Shown here in pieces: positions 16,617-28,714 of a stretch of DNA of 64,000 nt. The notes beneath the pieces are model-generated. The model was not told the origin of the DNA, searched no databases, and saw nothing but the letters and a program-made list of their open reading frames with translations. Location of the stretch: assembly GCA_945890485.1 (NCBI GenBank), contig CAMDCN010000003.1, forward strand, positions 248,001 through 312,000. The letters run 5' to 3'. The stretch comes from Candidatus Sulfopaludibacter sp. SbA3 (lineage in GTDB: Bacteria; Acidobacteriota; Terriglobia; Bryobacterales; Bryobacteraceae). Every line of letters starts with the position of its first letter. The stretch's first letter is position 1. Made by a program: the position numbers and the translations under genes.

Positions 16617-18070
16617 AGGTCTACCTCGTCGGCGCCGGGCCGGGCGATCCCGGCCTGCTGACGATCAAGGGCCGGGATGTCCTAGCCCGCGCCGACGTGA
16701 TTCTTCATGACCATTTGGCCAGCGATGCCGTGCTCGATTTTGCGTCGCCTGCTGCGGAGCGGATCTACGTCGGCAAGAAGAAGGCGGACCACGCCATGCC
16801 GCAATCGGAGATCGCCCGCTTGATGATCGGCCACGCCCGCGCCGGCCATCTCGTCGTTCGCTTGAAGGGCGGCGACCCGCTGATCTTCGGCCGGGGCGGG
16901 GAAGAGATGGAGGCGCTCGTCGAAGCCGGCATCCCCTACGAAATTGTGCCCGGCGTCACGGCCGCGCTCGGCATTGCTGCCTATTCTGGCGTACCGCTGA
17001 CACACCGGGACCACACCAGCGCCGTCACCTTTGTCACCGGCCACCAGCCCGAGCAGATTGATTGGTCCCGCATCGGCCATGCCGAAACCCTGGTGATCTA
17101 TATGGGGCTCACCGCGATCGGGGAAATCTCCGCCCGGCTCATCGCCGCCGGCCGCGACCCCGCTACGCCCGCCATGGCCGTGCGGTGGGGCACCCGGCCC
17201 AACCAGCAGACCATCGTCGCCACCCTTGCCGATCTGCCGGCTCAGGTGGCCGCGGCGCAGATGCGCCCGCCGGCCTCGGTCGTTATCGGCGAAGTGGTGG
17301 CGTTACGAGAGAGGTTGAACTGGTTCGAAAAGCTACCCCTCTTCGGGCAGCGTATCGTCACCACCCGCACCGGTATGGCGGAGCCCTTGCGGGCTTTGGG
17401 CGCTGAGGTTTTTGAGATGCCAGCGATTGAGATCCGGCCGCCCCAGGATCCGGCGCCGCTCGCGAAAGCCATCGCGCAGTTGGCAAGCTACGATTGGCTG
17501 ATCTTCACCAGCGCCAATGGTGTTCGCGGCTTCCTCGCCGCGCTGGATGCCAGCTCCGTCGATCTGCGCCAACTCCGCGCCCAGCTTTGCGCCATCGGCC
17601 CAGCCACCGCCGCCGCCCTGACGGCGCTGCATCTGAAGGTCGACGTGGTCCCCGAAGAGTACGTCGCCGAAAGCCTCGTGGCAGCCCTCGAAAAATTCGA
17701 TCTGGCCGGAAAGCGGGTCCTGCTGCCGCGCGCCGCCGTCGCCCGGGACGTCGCGCCCAACGCTCTGCGCGAACGTGGTGCTCAGGTGGACGTCGTGGAG
17801 GCCTACCAAACCGTCGTCCCGCCCACCGACCTCTCCTCGGTCGAAGCCGCCGACTGGGTCACCTTCACCAGCTCGAGCACCGTCAAGAATTTCCTCGCCC
17901 TCGGCGGCGGCCGTCTGCTCACCGGTGGCGCCCGTATCGCTTCCATCGGCCCGGTGACCAGCGCCACCGTCCGGCAGCATGGCTACGAAGTCGCTGTCGA
18001 AGCCCGCGAGTTCACCATTCCAGGATTAATTGCAGCTCTTGTCGAATTTCGGCAAACTCATTCGTTATAG
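16613..18070 (+). CDS. cobA-hemD: Fused uroporphyrinogen-III C-methyltransferase / uroporphyrinogen-III synthase
   Basis: 485 aa. Residues 1 to about 235 are SUMT (start 'V-Y-L-V-G-A-G-P-G-D-P-G', 'R-L-K-G-G-D-P-L-I-F-G-R-G', 'E-I-V-P-G-V-T-A-A'), which methylates uroporphyrinogen III to precorrin-2 for siroheme or B12. From about residue 245 comes HemD ('R-I-V-T-T-R', 'W-L-I-F-T-S-A-N-G-V', 'V-T-F-T-S-S-S-T-V'), which closes hydroxymethylbilane with ring-D inversion. The fusion puts product and consumer on one chain, before the heme/siroheme branch point. Fused forms are known in other bacteria. It overlaps hemC by 4 nt. Confidence 0.93.
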   Translation: MKVYLVGAGPGDPGLLTIKGRDVLARADVILHDHLASDAVLDFASPAAERIYVGKKKADHAMPQSEIARLMIGHARAGHLVVRLKGGDPLIFGRGGEEMEALVEAGIPYEIVPGVTAALGIAAYSGVPLTHRDHTSAVTFVTGHQPEQIDWSRIGHAETLVIYMGLTAIGEISARLIAAGRDPATPAMAVRWGTRPNQQTIVATLADLPAQVAAAQMRPPASVVIGEVVALRERLNWFEKLPLFGQRIVTTRTGMAEPLRALGAEVFEMPAIEIRPPQDPAPLAKAIAQLASYDWLIFTSANGVRGFLAALDASSVDLRQLRAQLCAIGPATAAALTALHLKVDVVPEEYVAESLVAALEKFDLAGKRVLLPRAAVARDVAPNALRERGAQVDVVEAYQTVVPPTDLSSVEAADWVTFTSSSTVKNFLALGGGRLLTGGARIASIGPVTSATVRQHGYEVAVEAREFTIPGLIAALVEFRQTHSL

Positions 18071-18073
18071 GGC

Positions 18074-18412
18074 ATGAGTCAATTTCTTCTTCTCCTTCAC
18101 GATCCTGCGGATTCGCCGGTTTTGACGATGAGCCCTGCCGAAATGCAGGAGGTCATCGAACGCTACTCGGCGTGGGCCGCCAAGCTGGCTGCCGAAGGCC
18201 GTATGGCCGGCGGCAATAAGCTCAAGGACGGCACCGCCCGGCATCTCACCAAGCTCGGCGTCATTGACGGACCGTTTCCCGAAACCAAAGAGATCATCGG
18301 TGGCTACTTCCTCATCGAAGCGGCCAACTACGATGAGGCTGCCGCCATCGCCCAATCCTGTCCCCATCTCGATTTCGGCCGTATCGAAATTCGGGAGGTG
18401 GACGTAGTCTAA
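18074..18412 (+). CDS. YCII/DGPF-family protein
   Basis: 112 aa single YCII-related domain with the D-G-P-F signature ('V-I-D-G-P-F-P-E-T-K-E') and the usual 'G-G-Y-F-L-I-E-A' strand. Proteins of this type are the standard genomic partner of ECF42 sigma factors, and one follows 4 nt downstream. Their biochemical role is not established. The ATG is only 3 nt past the hemD stop, so the pair may ride on the tetrapyrrole transcript. Confidence 0.85.
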   Translation: MSQFLLLLHDPADSPVLTMSPAEMQEVIERYSAWAAKLAAEGRMAGGNKLKDGTARHLTKLGVIDGPFPETKEIIGGYFLIEAANYDEAAAIAQSCPHLDFGRIEIREVDVV

Positions 18413-18416
18413 ACCT

Positions 18417-19397
18417 GTGCAGGAACTCGTCGAGAATCTGTTTCGGCGGGAGGCGGGCCGGATGGTCGCGTCACTCACGCGCACCCTCGGGCCCGCCAAC
18501 CTATCGCTTGCCGAAGACGCCGTGCAGGAGGCGCTCATTCGCGCTCTGCGCCTGTGGCCATACCGCGGTGTACCGGCCAACCCCGCCGCCTGGCTCCACA
18601 CCGCTGCCCGGAACTACGCGGTGGATCAGCTTCGGCGCTCCGCCAAGCAGCCAGGCCTGGAGCCATTGCCGCTCGCCGTCGCGCCGACCATCGACGACAC
18701 CCTGCAACTCATCCTGCTCTGCTGCCATCCGGCGATTCCCCCCGAAAGCCACGTGGCGTTGATACTTAAGACGGTCAGCGGCTTCAGCGTTGCGGAGATT
18801 GCCAGGGCCTTTCTGCTGCCGCCAGAGACAATTGCCCAACGGCTCGTCCGCGCCAAGCGAACCATTCGCGAGCAGGGGTTGCAGCCGAATCCGGATTGCC
18901 TGGAGGCGGTCCACGCCGCGCTTTACCTGATGTTCAACGCCGGCTATCCAGCAGGCGGAGAGCATTGCGAGGAGGCGATCCGGCTAACGCAATGTCTTCT
19001 GGCTGCGGGTCTCGGCACTGCGGATACGCAGGCTCTGCGCGCACTTTTCCATCTTCACGCCGCCCGCTTCCCCGTGCCTGTCGCGCCGCATCGCGCGGTA
19101 CTCGGCTACCAGGCGCTCGAAGCCGCTATGCGGGCGGCCGAACTGAGCCCTTGGCATCTGGAGGCCGGCATCGCCGCTGCCCACTTGTGGCGGCCCATCG
19201 ACTGGGATCAGATCGTAATGCTCTATAGCAATCTGCATGCGGTGAAGCCAACCGCCATCGTCCGGCTGAACTGGGCGGTTGCGCTCTCCCAGGCCGGGGA
19301 GGGCGAACGGGCCCGCAAGATGCTCGCCGCCATCGCCGCGAGCGGCGAACTCGCCGGCTACGCGCCGTTTGAAGCTACCGTCCGCGCCGGCCTTTAG
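18417..19397 (+). CDS. ECF42-type RNA polymerase sigma factor, C-terminally short
   Basis: 326 aa, GTG start. The sigma-2 region ends around 'A-W-L-H-T-A-A-R-N-Y-A-V-D-Q-L-R-R', and sigma-4 contains 'G-F-S-V-A-E-I-A-R-A-F'. A long TPR-like C-terminal extension (DUF6596) follows, with 'Y-L-M-F-N-A-G-Y' and 'L-N-W-A-V-A-L'. ECF42 proteins have no anti-sigma factor; the C-terminal extension is needed for activity. Relatives are about 400 aa and finish with further TPR helices ('R-L-G-R-x-x-E-A'); here the frame stops after 'F-E-A-T-V-R-A-G-L', overlapping the convergent gene by 23 nt. The last helices seem lost, so activity is uncertain. Confidence 0.85.
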   Translation: MQELVENLFRREAGRMVASLTRTLGPANLSLAEDAVQEALIRALRLWPYRGVPANPAAWLHTAARNYAVDQLRRSAKQPGLEPLPLAVAPTIDDTLQLILLCCHPAIPPESHVALILKTVSGFSVAEIARAFLLPPETIAQRLVRAKRTIREQGLQPNPDCLEAVHAALYLMFNAGYPAGGEHCEEAIRLTQCLLAAGLGTADTQALRALFHLHAARFPVPVAPHRAVLGYQALEAAMRAAELSPWHLEAGIAAAHLWRPIDWDQIVMLYSNLHAVKPTAIVRLNWAVALSQAGEGERARKMLAAIAASGELAGYAPFEATVRAGL

Positions 19398-19716
19398 GCT
19401 TCATCGACTTCGCCAACTTCTCACGATCTTCTGGGCGCAGGTTCTCGCTCTTTGCAATCTCCTGTAGATCCCGCATTGCCTGCCGCGTTGCCGCGCGGTC
19501 CAACTTTTCGCCGGCCTGGCGCTTAGCGCGCGCGTCGTCGATCGTCTTCAGGGCGCTCTCATACCTTTGGCGCTCCTGTTCATTCAGGTTTCCGTTCTTC
19601 ACCGCGGCGTCCAACTCGCCGCGCATCTTCATCTGGCCGCCGCCACGCTTCTGCGCATAAGCCGGCGCCAAGGCAAGGGTCACCGCAAGGAGAGCGAACA
19701 AAATTGGATTTTTCAT
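19375..19716 (-). CDS. Small secreted charged protein
   Basis: 113 aa. A Sec signal (residues 1-21, cleavage after A-Y-A) precedes an almost wholly helical, highly charged mature part rich in Glu, Arg, Lys and Ala, ending K-G-R-R-G-R. No family recognised. The region 'A-A-V-K-N-G-N-L-N-E-Q-E-R-Q-R' recalls small periplasmic helical proteins such as those related to Spy/CpxP, but this is only a composition resemblance. Its 3' end overlaps the end of the sigma factor gene. Confidence 0.6.
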   Translation of the reverse strand: MKNPILFALLAVTLALAPAYAQKRGGGQMKMRGELDAAVKNGNLNEQERQRYESALKTIDDARAKRQAGEKLDRAATRQAMRDLQEIAKSENLRPEDREKLAKSMKPKGRRGR

Positions 19717-19765
19717 ACCTTCCCAAACCCGCCAGTCACCGCCGGGTTGCGGTAGCTTTGTAACG

Positions 19766-20416
19766 ATGTCCTCCGCACATATCGAAATGACCGCCGCGCT
19801 CAGCGACTACCTTCGCGAAGTCTCCCTCCGCGATCACCCCCTCCTCGCCCGGCTCCGCGCGGAAACCGCCGCCCACCCCCGCGCCATCATGCAGATCACC
19901 CCGGAACAGGGCCAGTTCATGCAGCTCCTGCTCCGGCTGACTGGCGCCCGCCGCACCATCGAGATCGGCGTATTCACCGGCTACAGCGCGCTCGTCACGG
20001 CCCTCGCCCTGCCGGAAGACGGTCAAGTCGTCGCCTGTGATATCAGCGACGAGTGGACCTCAATCGGCCGCCCCTACTGGCAGGAAGCCGACGTCGCCCA
20101 CAAGATCGATTTGCGCCTCGCGCCCGCCCTCGACACGCTAAACAACCTCACCGGCCCGTTCGATTTCGCCTTCATCGACGCCGACAAAACCAACTACGAC
20201 GCCTACTACGAACGCTGCCTGGAACTCGTCCGCCCCGGCGGCCTCATCCTGATCGATAACACGCTCTGGCACGGCGATGTCATCAACCCAGCCAAGCAGG
20301 ATGCCGACACAATCGCCATCCGAGCCCTGAACAAGAAGCTGCAGGCCGACCCCCGCATCGACGTCTCGCTACTCCCCATCGGCGACGGCCTCACCGTCTG
20401 CCGAATATGTCCCTAA
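19766..20416 (+). CDS. O-methyltransferase, CCoAOMT-like
   Basis: 216 aa class I SAM methyltransferase of the caffeoyl-CoA/catechol family (Methyltransf_3). Motifs: '[11 protein letters not shown]' (SAM loop), 'V-V-A-C-D-I-S' (ribose), '[13 protein letters not shown]' (metal-binding aspartates D-A-D-K) and '[11 protein letters not shown]'. A divalent cation and a catechol-like acceptor are expected from the family. The last 26 nt overlap the convergent DUF4197 gene. Confidence 0.9.
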   Translation: MSSAHIEMTAALSDYLREVSLRDHPLLARLRAETAAHPRAIMQITPEQGQFMQLLLRLTGARRTIEIGVFTGYSALVTALALPEDGQVVACDISDEWTSIGRPYWQEADVAHKIDLRLAPALDTLNNLTGPFDFAFIDADKTNYDAYYERCLELVRPGGLILIDNTLWHGDVINPAKQDADTIAIRALNKKLQADPRIDVSLLPIGDGLTVCRICP

Positions 20417-21053
20417 GCACTGAAGTCACCCGGGCGGCCGGGTTCTTCCGCATCTGCTTCTCTTCCTGCGTCACCATGTAGAACAAACCGTCGAGCCCCT
20501 TGCCGACAACGTACTCCTCGATGTTCACCGTCTCGATCTTGCTGGCGAAGGGAATCTTCTGGAAGCGGCCAACCAAATCGTTGTACTGCTTGGTCGCGCC
20601 CACCTGCCCCATCGATTCCGTCACCGGCGGCAGGAAGGCTACCGCCAGCGGATCGTAGGTCTTTTTCTTGAAGAAGTCGGTGATGGCCGTCTCGCCGCCG
20701 GTCAATAGACCTCGGGCATCGTCGAAGTTGATCGTCTTGATGGCATTCGCGAAGATCGGCTTCGCCAGCGGCGCAGCCTTCTCCGCGGCCCGGTTCATCG
20801 ACAGTACGAACTCGTCGATCTTCTTGCCCATGCCGATCATCTGCATTCCGCGGACTAGCGGTTTCAACTTCGGGGGCATCAGAATCTTGATGGCTTCGTT
20901 TCGAAAATAACCGTCCAGGCGTCCCGTCAGGTCGACGGCGTTGTTCAGCCCCACCGTCAGCACCTCCTTCAAGCCCAAACTGGTCTTGTCCATCTGTGCG
21001 GGGAGTGTCCCGGCGGCCAGGGTCCAGAGCAACGAACGGCGTCCGATCACCAT
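20391..21053 (-). CDS. DUF4197 family protein
   Basis: 220 aa. The N-terminus '[16 protein letters not shown]' looks like a short Tat/Sec signal. The remainder matches the DUF4197 pattern: '[14 protein letters not shown]', a pair of helices rich in Lys, '[10 protein letters not shown]', and the C-terminal '[11 protein letters not shown]'. Function unknown. Its start overlaps the stop of the 610-aa gene upstream by 7 nt, so MoxR, the 610-aa protein and DUF4197 form one transcription unit. Confidence 0.8.
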   Translation of the reverse strand: MVIGRRSLLWTLAAGTLPAQMDKTSLGLKEVLTVGLNNAVDLTGRLDGYFRNEAIKILMPPKLKPLVRGMQMIGMGKKIDEFVLSMNRAAEKAAPLAKPIFANAIKTINFDDARGLLTGGETAITDFFKKKTYDPLAVAFLPPVTESMGQVGATKQYNDLVGRFQKIPFASKIETVNIEEYVVGKGLDGLFYMVTQEEKQMRKNPAARVTSVLRDIFGRR

Positions 21054-22879
21054 ATATAGTCTTTCGCCTCCTTACGGCGAGCATAACTATCAAGAATATG
21101 TACGACGCGCAAGCGTTTCACCTTGTCGCTCGAAAGGGCGCCAATCGGGATATAGACGATCGAACGGTTCAACCGGCTGGCGATGGAGCGGAAAACACTG
21201 CGCGGCGGTTTCGCCGCCACATACACCACGTGCCGTTCCACCGAATAGTCGAGCGCGGCGAGCAGCAGCGTCTCCGGCTTCGATTCGGCGAAGGCGTAGT
21301 CCGGGTCGCTCCAAACGTAAGACATGCGGCGCGCGGGCAGCGTCATCAGAAATCCGCCGTACTCCGCCCGGCCGATCCCGGGCCCCACGACGTGTTCCGC
21401 CGGGTTGGTGGCGTAGAACGCCATGTCGGACTCGTTCTGGTGTTCGCCTTGCCAAGTGGCCAGGTAGGTGTACCGGTCGTCCGGATCGTCGTCGAAGATC
21501 ACGCAGAGCGCCCCCACATCGCCCGCAATGCGGTTCGCCTCGCGGACGAAGATCTTGCTCTTGTGCCAGTTCCGCAGCGTCTCGCGCAGGTCGATGCCGT
21601 CGAGCAGCGAAGTGGTGAACTCCTGCACCTTCATCCGGTCTTCGCTCAGGAGGCGCCGGGCTTTGTCCTTTAGGAACCGGCCGTAGGTTTCGATCTCCAA
21701 ATCCTCCGGCGGATAGCTGCAAATCGATTCCCCGTCGAGCTTGTGCTTCCAGTCGCCGGGCTCTTTCTCCTTCTTTCGCTGCTTCAGCCCGCGTGGCATC
21801 AACCGCTGCTTCGGTCGCGGCAGGCGCCGGCGCAGGCGGATCTTTTTCGTATTCAGCCAGACGTCGTCGGCCTGAATCCGCATCGTCTCCATATCGGGAG
21901 CGATCTGTTGGGCCGGGTACTTGTTGGCGAGTTCCCACACCTCCCAGCCGTAATTGTCATCGACGATGGACCGCGCAGCCACGGTGACGTCAAACAGCCC
22001 GGCCACCAGATCATGATTCGTGCGCGCCAGGTTCCGCGTGTACTTCGCCAGCAGTCTCCGCTGCCAATGGGCGACGGTGTCGCCCGTACTCTTGTGATAC
22101 AGCGCCTCGGCTTCGCGCAGGAGGTCGAAGTTGGCCCGCTGCCGGTCAATCAGCGCGTCTTCCTTCCGCGCGATCCGCCACAACTCGTAGCGCTGCTGTA
22201 GATAGGGCATCTCCGTCGTGATCTCGGCCAGGCATTCCGGATCCGGATTCACCAAGCGGACGCGCGACGCCTTTACGCGTTTGGCAGGCTCCTCCTGCGG
22301 AGCCTGCATCGCATCGAGCAGCGGGTCCAACAGATTAAAGGAGACCACAATCAACGTCGAGGCGAACGGGTCCGCGCCCTGCAGACGCCACGCCATGCCG
22401 GCCCCGTGCGCCTCCAACTCCTCGTCCCGCGGCGGCGGTTGCAGCCGGTAGGCCTCAATGTATTTGTCGATTCCGATCCGCCGCACCGCGTACGGGTCCG
22501 GATACTGCGCCGCCACGTGCGGCCGATCCTGCAACGCCGGCTCAATGAACAGCACCTCGGCGTCGATCTCCCGCGCCGTCCGCACGGCTTCGACGAACGG
22601 ATCGCACGGCTCCACCGGGACATAAACGAACGACTCTTCGTCGAGGTCGAAGGCGTCCGGGGTTGGATACATCAGGGCGGAGTACTGCGGCAGCCGGTCA
22701 ATGGCTCGCAAGTAAAACTCCTCGCAGGTATGCGGCAGTTCCACCGCCACCACCTTCGGCCGCGCTTCCAGAATCGCTTGCCGCACCTCGATCGCGAACT
22801 CCATGCGCCCCGGCACGACCGGGAAGTAGCGCCAAGCGCCGCGGCGGAGGCTGCCCGCGTCGTCAGCCCCGGGGAACAT
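21047..22879 (-). CDS. 610-aa MoxR-partner protein of unknown function
   Basis: No signal or membrane segment. The first 150 residues have the order '[15 protein letters not shown]' ... 'A-E-V-L-F-I-E-P-A', reminiscent of the TIKI/TraB/erythromycin-esterase-like superfamily and of DUF5682 proteins, which also sit beside MoxR ATPases. The match is structural-pattern level only. A basic linker rich in Arg/Lys/Pro follows (around residues 350-380), then a mixed alpha/beta C-terminal domain. The 5' end overlaps the MoxR gene by 17 nt, implying coupled translation. A substrate or adaptor role for the ATPase is an inference. Confidence 0.7.
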   Translation of the reverse strand: MFPGADDAGSLRRGAWRYFPVVPGRMEFAIEVRQAILEARPKVVAVELPHTCEEFYLRAIDRLPQYSALMYPTPDAFDLDEESFVYVPVEPCDPFVEAVRTAREIDAEVLFIEPALQDRPHVAAQYPDPYAVRRIGIDKYIEAYRLQPPPRDEELEAHGAGMAWRLQGADPFASTLIVVSFNLLDPLLDAMQAPQEEPAKRVKASRVRLVNPDPECLAEITTEMPYLQQRYELWRIARKEDALIDRQRANFDLLREAEALYHKSTGDTVAHWQRRLLAKYTRNLARTNHDLVAGLFDVTVAARSIVDDNYGWEVWELANKYPAQQIAPDMETMRIQADDVWLNTKKIRLRRRLPRPKQRLMPRGLKQRKKEKEPGDWKHKLDGESICSYPPEDLEIETYGRFLKDKARRLLSEDRMKVQEFTTSLLDGIDLRETLRNWHKSKIFVREANRIAGDVGALCVIFDDDPDDRYTYLATWQGEHQNESDMAFYATNPAEHVVGPGIGRAEYGGFLMTLPARRMSYVWSDPDYAFAESKPETLLLAALDYSVERHVVYVAAKPPRSVFRSIASRLNRSIVYIPIGALSSDKVKRLRVVHILDSYARRKEAKDYIW

Positions 22880-23690
22880 ACCGCAGGGCCTCTTCGCCTA
22901 GCGTTTCGAGGATCGCGATGCGCATGGCGTCGCCGGCCATATTGCCATCTTTGGCCATATGCCGCAGCTTGCACGTGTACCGCGCAATGTTGATGCCATC
23001 GCGCGCCGAGTAGCGTTCGTCGGCCGCGTGGGCGTGCTGCAGGAATTCGGTGACGTACTCGAGAATGCTCTCCTCCGCGAAGGGCAGGTTCTCGCGGAGA
23101 ATCGCCAACTCTTCGTCGTAGTTCGGGAAGTCGATCAGAATCTGCGGCTGCAGACGCGAATGGATGTATTCCGGCAGGTCGAAGGTGGAGCTGTCGTCAT
23201 TCATCGTCGAAACAATCCGGAACAGCGGATGCGCCTTGATCTTGATGCCCGCGATAATCGACTCCACATACCGGCGGTTATCGAGCAGCGGCGCGAGCGA
23301 AGCCCACGATTTCTCGCTCATGCGGTTGCCTTCGTCGAGAATGCAGATGCCGCCGCGGATCATCGCCGTGACAAGGCCCGAGGCCACATACCGGAGTTGC
23401 CCTTCGCCCTCAATCACCGGCGTCACGAGCAAATCCTCAGGCCGTGTGTCCGAGGTGGCCTGCATGATGTAGACCTCGCGGCCCAACCGCTTGGCGGCGG
23501 CGTAGGCCAGCGTCGTCTTCCCCACGCCGGGCTTGCCGACCAGCCGCGGGCTCATCGGCAGATCCCGCTCATCAATCACCAGCCAGGCGGCCAGCAGTTG
23601 GCGCAGAACGTCGTCCTGCCCGACCCATTCGATATTCAGTTCGTCCGGATGCGCCAGGTGAAGGCGTACCCCATCAATTTCAACGACCAT
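22863..23690 (-). CDS. MoxR-family AAA+ ATPase
   Basis: 275 aa from 'M-V-V-E-I-D-G'; upstream codons lie in the divergent gene's leader and look non-coding. Walker A is G-K-P-G-V-G-K-T-T at 52-60, and Walker B reads '[11 protein letters not shown]' around 114-124. The sensor-1 strand reads 'R-I-V-S-T-M-N-D-D', and an arginine finger region follows at 'I-H-S-R-L-Q-P'. MoxR ATPases act as chaperones that activate or insert cofactors into partner complexes, usually with a VWA protein. No VWA gene is present here; the overlapping 610-aa gene is the likely partner. Confidence 0.88.
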   Translation of the reverse strand: MVVEIDGVRLHLAHPDELNIEWVGQDDVLRQLLAAWLVIDERDLPMSPRLVGKPGVGKTTLAYAAAKRLGREVYIMQATSDTRPEDLLVTPVIEGEGQLRYVASGLVTAMIRGGICILDEGNRMSEKSWASLAPLLDNRRYVESIIAGIKIKAHPLFRIVSTMNDDSSTFDLPEYIHSRLQPQILIDFPNYDEELAILRENLPFAEESILEYVTEFLQHAHAADERYSARDGINIARYTCKLRHMAKDGNMAGDAMRIAILETLGEEALRYVPRG

Positions 23691-23718
23691 CCCGCCATTG
23701 TCGCAGTAAACTGGGAAC

Positions 23719-24303
23719 TTGTTGCTCCGTGCCTTCGCCTTCCTGCTGTGCGTAGTTCCCGCGTGGGCCGAGGTGGAATTGCATCTCACCTTCCGGATGC
23801 TCGAGAAAGTGATCAGCGAACAGGTGTTTACCGCCGAGGGCCGGAAGTACGTTCGCGGCTCGCAGTCCGCGAAGTGCTCCTTCGCCTATCTCGAAAAACC
23901 GCAAATTGGCGAGACAGCCGGCCGGCTAATCGTGCGCGCGAAATTCACCGGACGGTCCGCCATGGATTTCCTCGGCCGTTGCGTGGGGATGGGGGAGTCG
24001 TTCGACGTGATTATCCTCGCCACGCCCTACGTCGACCAGACGCTGCTTCGGTTGAAAGAGGTCGTCGTGGAGCCGGCCGACGGCCGCAAAACTCTCTATT
24101 CGCGACGGGTGTGCGCCGGTCTCGCCTCCGAACTCCCTCGCCAGATGCAGTTCGATATAGCGCCCGAAGCGAAACGCATCCTGGAAGCGCCCTCGCTCGA
24201 TTTCCCGTTCACGCGCACCCTGAGCGGGTTCCAGGTGCCCCGGGTCTTCATGACCGCGGAGGCCGTTGTCGTGGCGCTGACGTTCCGGCTCCGGGTCGAA
24301 TAA
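23719..24303 (+). CDS. Secreted protein of unknown family
   Basis: 194 aa. Starts at one of two adjacent TTG codons (23719 or 23722), since no ATG or GTG is available before the signal peptide. The signal ends near 'V-P-A-W-A'. The mature part is beta-rich with a repeated pattern of alternating hydrophobics and three or four cysteines. It diverges from the MoxR gene with 28 bp between starts and ends flush against the convergent permease gene. No domain recognised; a periplasmic lipid- or protein-binding role would be speculation. Confidence 0.6.
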   Translation: MLLRAFAFLLCVVPAWAEVELHLTFRMLEKVISEQVFTAEGRKYVRGSQSAKCSFAYLEKPQIGETAGRLIVRAKFTGRSAMDFLGRCVGMGESFDVIILATPYVDQTLLRLKEVVVEPADGRKTLYSRRVCAGLASELPRQMQFDIAPEAKRILEAPSLDFPFTRTLSGFQVPRVFMTAEAVVVALTFRLRVE

Positions 24304-25563
<1,260 letters not shown>

Positions 25564-25571
25564 CGTCTCCC

Positions 25572-26822
<1,251 letters not shown>

Positions 26823-26927
26823 GAGACCCTTCTTTCAGAATGACACAGCGGCCCGAACGGCTGATTAAAGATATGCAAATGTCTCCACGCCTCCCGCCCG
26901 TCCAACGTCATACGATAATGGAACTGT

Positions 26928-27410
26928 ATGCGAAACCTTGCCGCTTCTAATCGCCGGATCACCCGCCGGGGCTTCACCCTGATGGAGTTGATGATCGTCG
27001 TCGCCATCATCTTCGTCATTCTGGCCATCGCCGTGCCGAAGTACAACCAGTCCAAGATGTTGGCGAACGAGACCGCGGCCACCCGCATGATCGGCACCAT
27101 CCATACGACCCAGGCGCAGTACCAAAGCCAGTTCGGCCGCTACGCCGTCACGCTTCAGGAACTCGGACCGCCCGCCAGCGGCCAGCCCAGCGCCGCCGCC
27201 TCGGATCTCATCCCCGGCGACCTCGCCCTGGGCCGCAAAGGTGGTTTCAACTTCCAGATGCAGGGCACGCCGGGTGGATATACTCTCACCGTGACGCCCG
27301 AATCTTACAACGGCACCGGTCGCCGCAGTTTCTTCTCGGATCAGAGCATGGTGATCCGCGAGAACTGGGGGCCGGAGCCCGCGACGGCTTCGAGCAGTGA
27401 AATCAAGTAG
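26928..27410 (+). CDS. Type IV prepilin-like protein
   Basis: 160 aa. Prepilin peptidase site R-R-G-F-T-L-M-E with the invariant Glu at +5, followed by a hydrophobic helix ('L-M-I-V-V-A-I-I-F-V-I-L-A-I-A-V-P'). The globular part is rich in Gly, Thr and Ser and lacks the cysteine pair of many PilA proteins, closer to GspG/pseudopilin or acidobacterial pilins. Monotopic, assembled at the inner membrane. It stands alone, with no pilus machinery in the window, and is followed by an exported protein and an Oar-like receptor on the same strand. Confidence 0.85.
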   Translation: MRNLAASNRRITRRGFTLMELMIVVAIIFVILAIAVPKYNQSKMLANETAATRMIGTIHTTQAQYQSQFGRYAVTLQELGPPASGQPSAAASDLIPGDLALGRKGGFNFQMQGTPGGYTLTVTPESYNGTGRRSFFSDQSMVIRENWGPEPATASSSEIK

Positions 27411-27475
27411 ATACCTGGTTTTACAAAACTTAAACTGACGGCTCGAACAAATGTCGTCATCCTACGTAAGAGACT

Positions 27476-28681
27476 GTGATGCAACTTACGTACCGACTTT
27501 TGCTTTTGTTTGTTCTGAGCCTGGCGGCCTTTGGCCAACAGGCGCGCGTGTTGGGGACCGTGCAATCCGCCGTTCCCACCCTTCAAGTCAAAACCGACCA
27601 GGGCCAAGTCCTGGAAGTCGCGCTAGCCGAAAAAGCCACCATCCGCAAAGTCGCACCCGGGGCTAAAGACCTGAGCGGAGCGCAGACCGTCTCGGTGGAC
27701 GACCTCGCTTCGGGAGACCGTGTGTTGCTGCGCGGCGCTTTGAACGGCGCAGCCTTCTCGGCCGAAAGCATCATCCTGATGAGCTCCCGCGAGATCGCCC
27801 AGAAGAATCAGGCCGAAACCGCCGAATGGACCAAGCGCGGCATCTCCGGCTTGGTCGACAAGGTCGATGCGGCCACCAATGAGATCACGGTCATTGTCCG
27901 CGGCCCGGAGGGGCCGAAGCCGGCCAAGGTCACCGTCTCCGAAAAGACCGACATCAAGCGGTACGCCAAAGATTCAGTGAAGTACTCGAGCGCTCAGCCG
28001 AGTAAACTCGCTGAAGTCAAGAAAGGCGACCAACTCCGCGCCATGGGCGTGAAAAGCGAAGACGGCGCCACCGTCGCCGCCGAGCGCATCATCTACGGCA
28101 CGTTCAAATCCGCCGCTGGCGTCATCACCGCCATCAACGCCGAAACGAAGGAAGTTACGGTGAAAGACTGGCAGAACGAGAAGCCCGTCTTCATTCAGCT
28201 CTCCGCCGAAACCACGGTGAAGAAGATGCCCGCCATGGGCGGCATGGGAATGGGCATGGGTATGGGCCGGCCACCGGGCATGGGCCCTGGCGGACCGGGC
28301 GGCCCCGGCGGCCCTCCCCCCGGAGCAGCAGGTGGCGCTGGTTCCGGCCGCGGCGGTGGACCCGGCGGCCCTGGTATGGGCGGCATGCGCCCCGGTGGCT
28401 TCGACCCCACGCAAATGATCGAGCGCCTTCCCGTGGCTTCTTTCGCTGACCTTGCCGTCGGCGACACCATCATGATTGCCAGCACCCCCACCGACAAACC
28501 CGATCGCCTGGTTGCGATCACTGTCGTCGGAGGTGCGGAACGCATCCTTACCATGCTCACCATGCAGGCTCAGGCCGGCGCCGGCGCGACCGGCGGCCCT
28601 CCGGGCGGCATGCGCGGCGGCGGGATGGGCGGCGGCATGGGTGGCCTCGACGCCATCATGGGCATGCCCGGCATCCAGTAA
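27476..28681 (+). CDS. Exported protein with Gly/Met/Pro-rich regions
   Basis: 401 aa from GTG at 27476 (or 400 aa from the next codon, ATG). Sec signal to about 'L-A-A-F-G-Q'. Three similar beta-rich units of about 70 residues follow, each with a 'V-T-V-x-x-x-T-x-I' type strand, resembling DUF5666-like folds. Then comes a low-complexity run of Gly, Met and Pro (protein region about 255-310) and a second Gly/Met tail at the C-terminus. The downstream receptor has the same kind of Gly/Met/Pro-rich insert, so the two may act together at the cell surface. Confidence 0.7.
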   Translation: MMQLTYRLLLLFVLSLAAFGQQARVLGTVQSAVPTLQVKTDQGQVLEVALAEKATIRKVAPGAKDLSGAQTVSVDDLASGDRVLLRGALNGAAFSAESIILMSSREIAQKNQAETAEWTKRGISGLVDKVDAATNEITVIVRGPEGPKPAKVTVSEKTDIKRYAKDSVKYSSAQPSKLAEVKKGDQLRAMGVKSEDGATVAAERIIYGTFKSAAGVITAINAETKEVTVKDWQNEKPVFIQLSAETTVKKMPAMGGMGMGMGMGRPPGMGPGGPGGPGGPPPGAAGGAGSGRGGGPGGPGMGGMRPGGFDPTQMIERLPVASFADLAVGDTIMIASTPTDKPDRLVAITVVGGAERILTMLTMQAQAGAGATGGPPGGMRGGGMGGGMGGLDAIMGMPGIQ

Positions 28682-28714
28682 CAACCAAACGAACCCACCA
28701 ACGAGAACCCCTTC

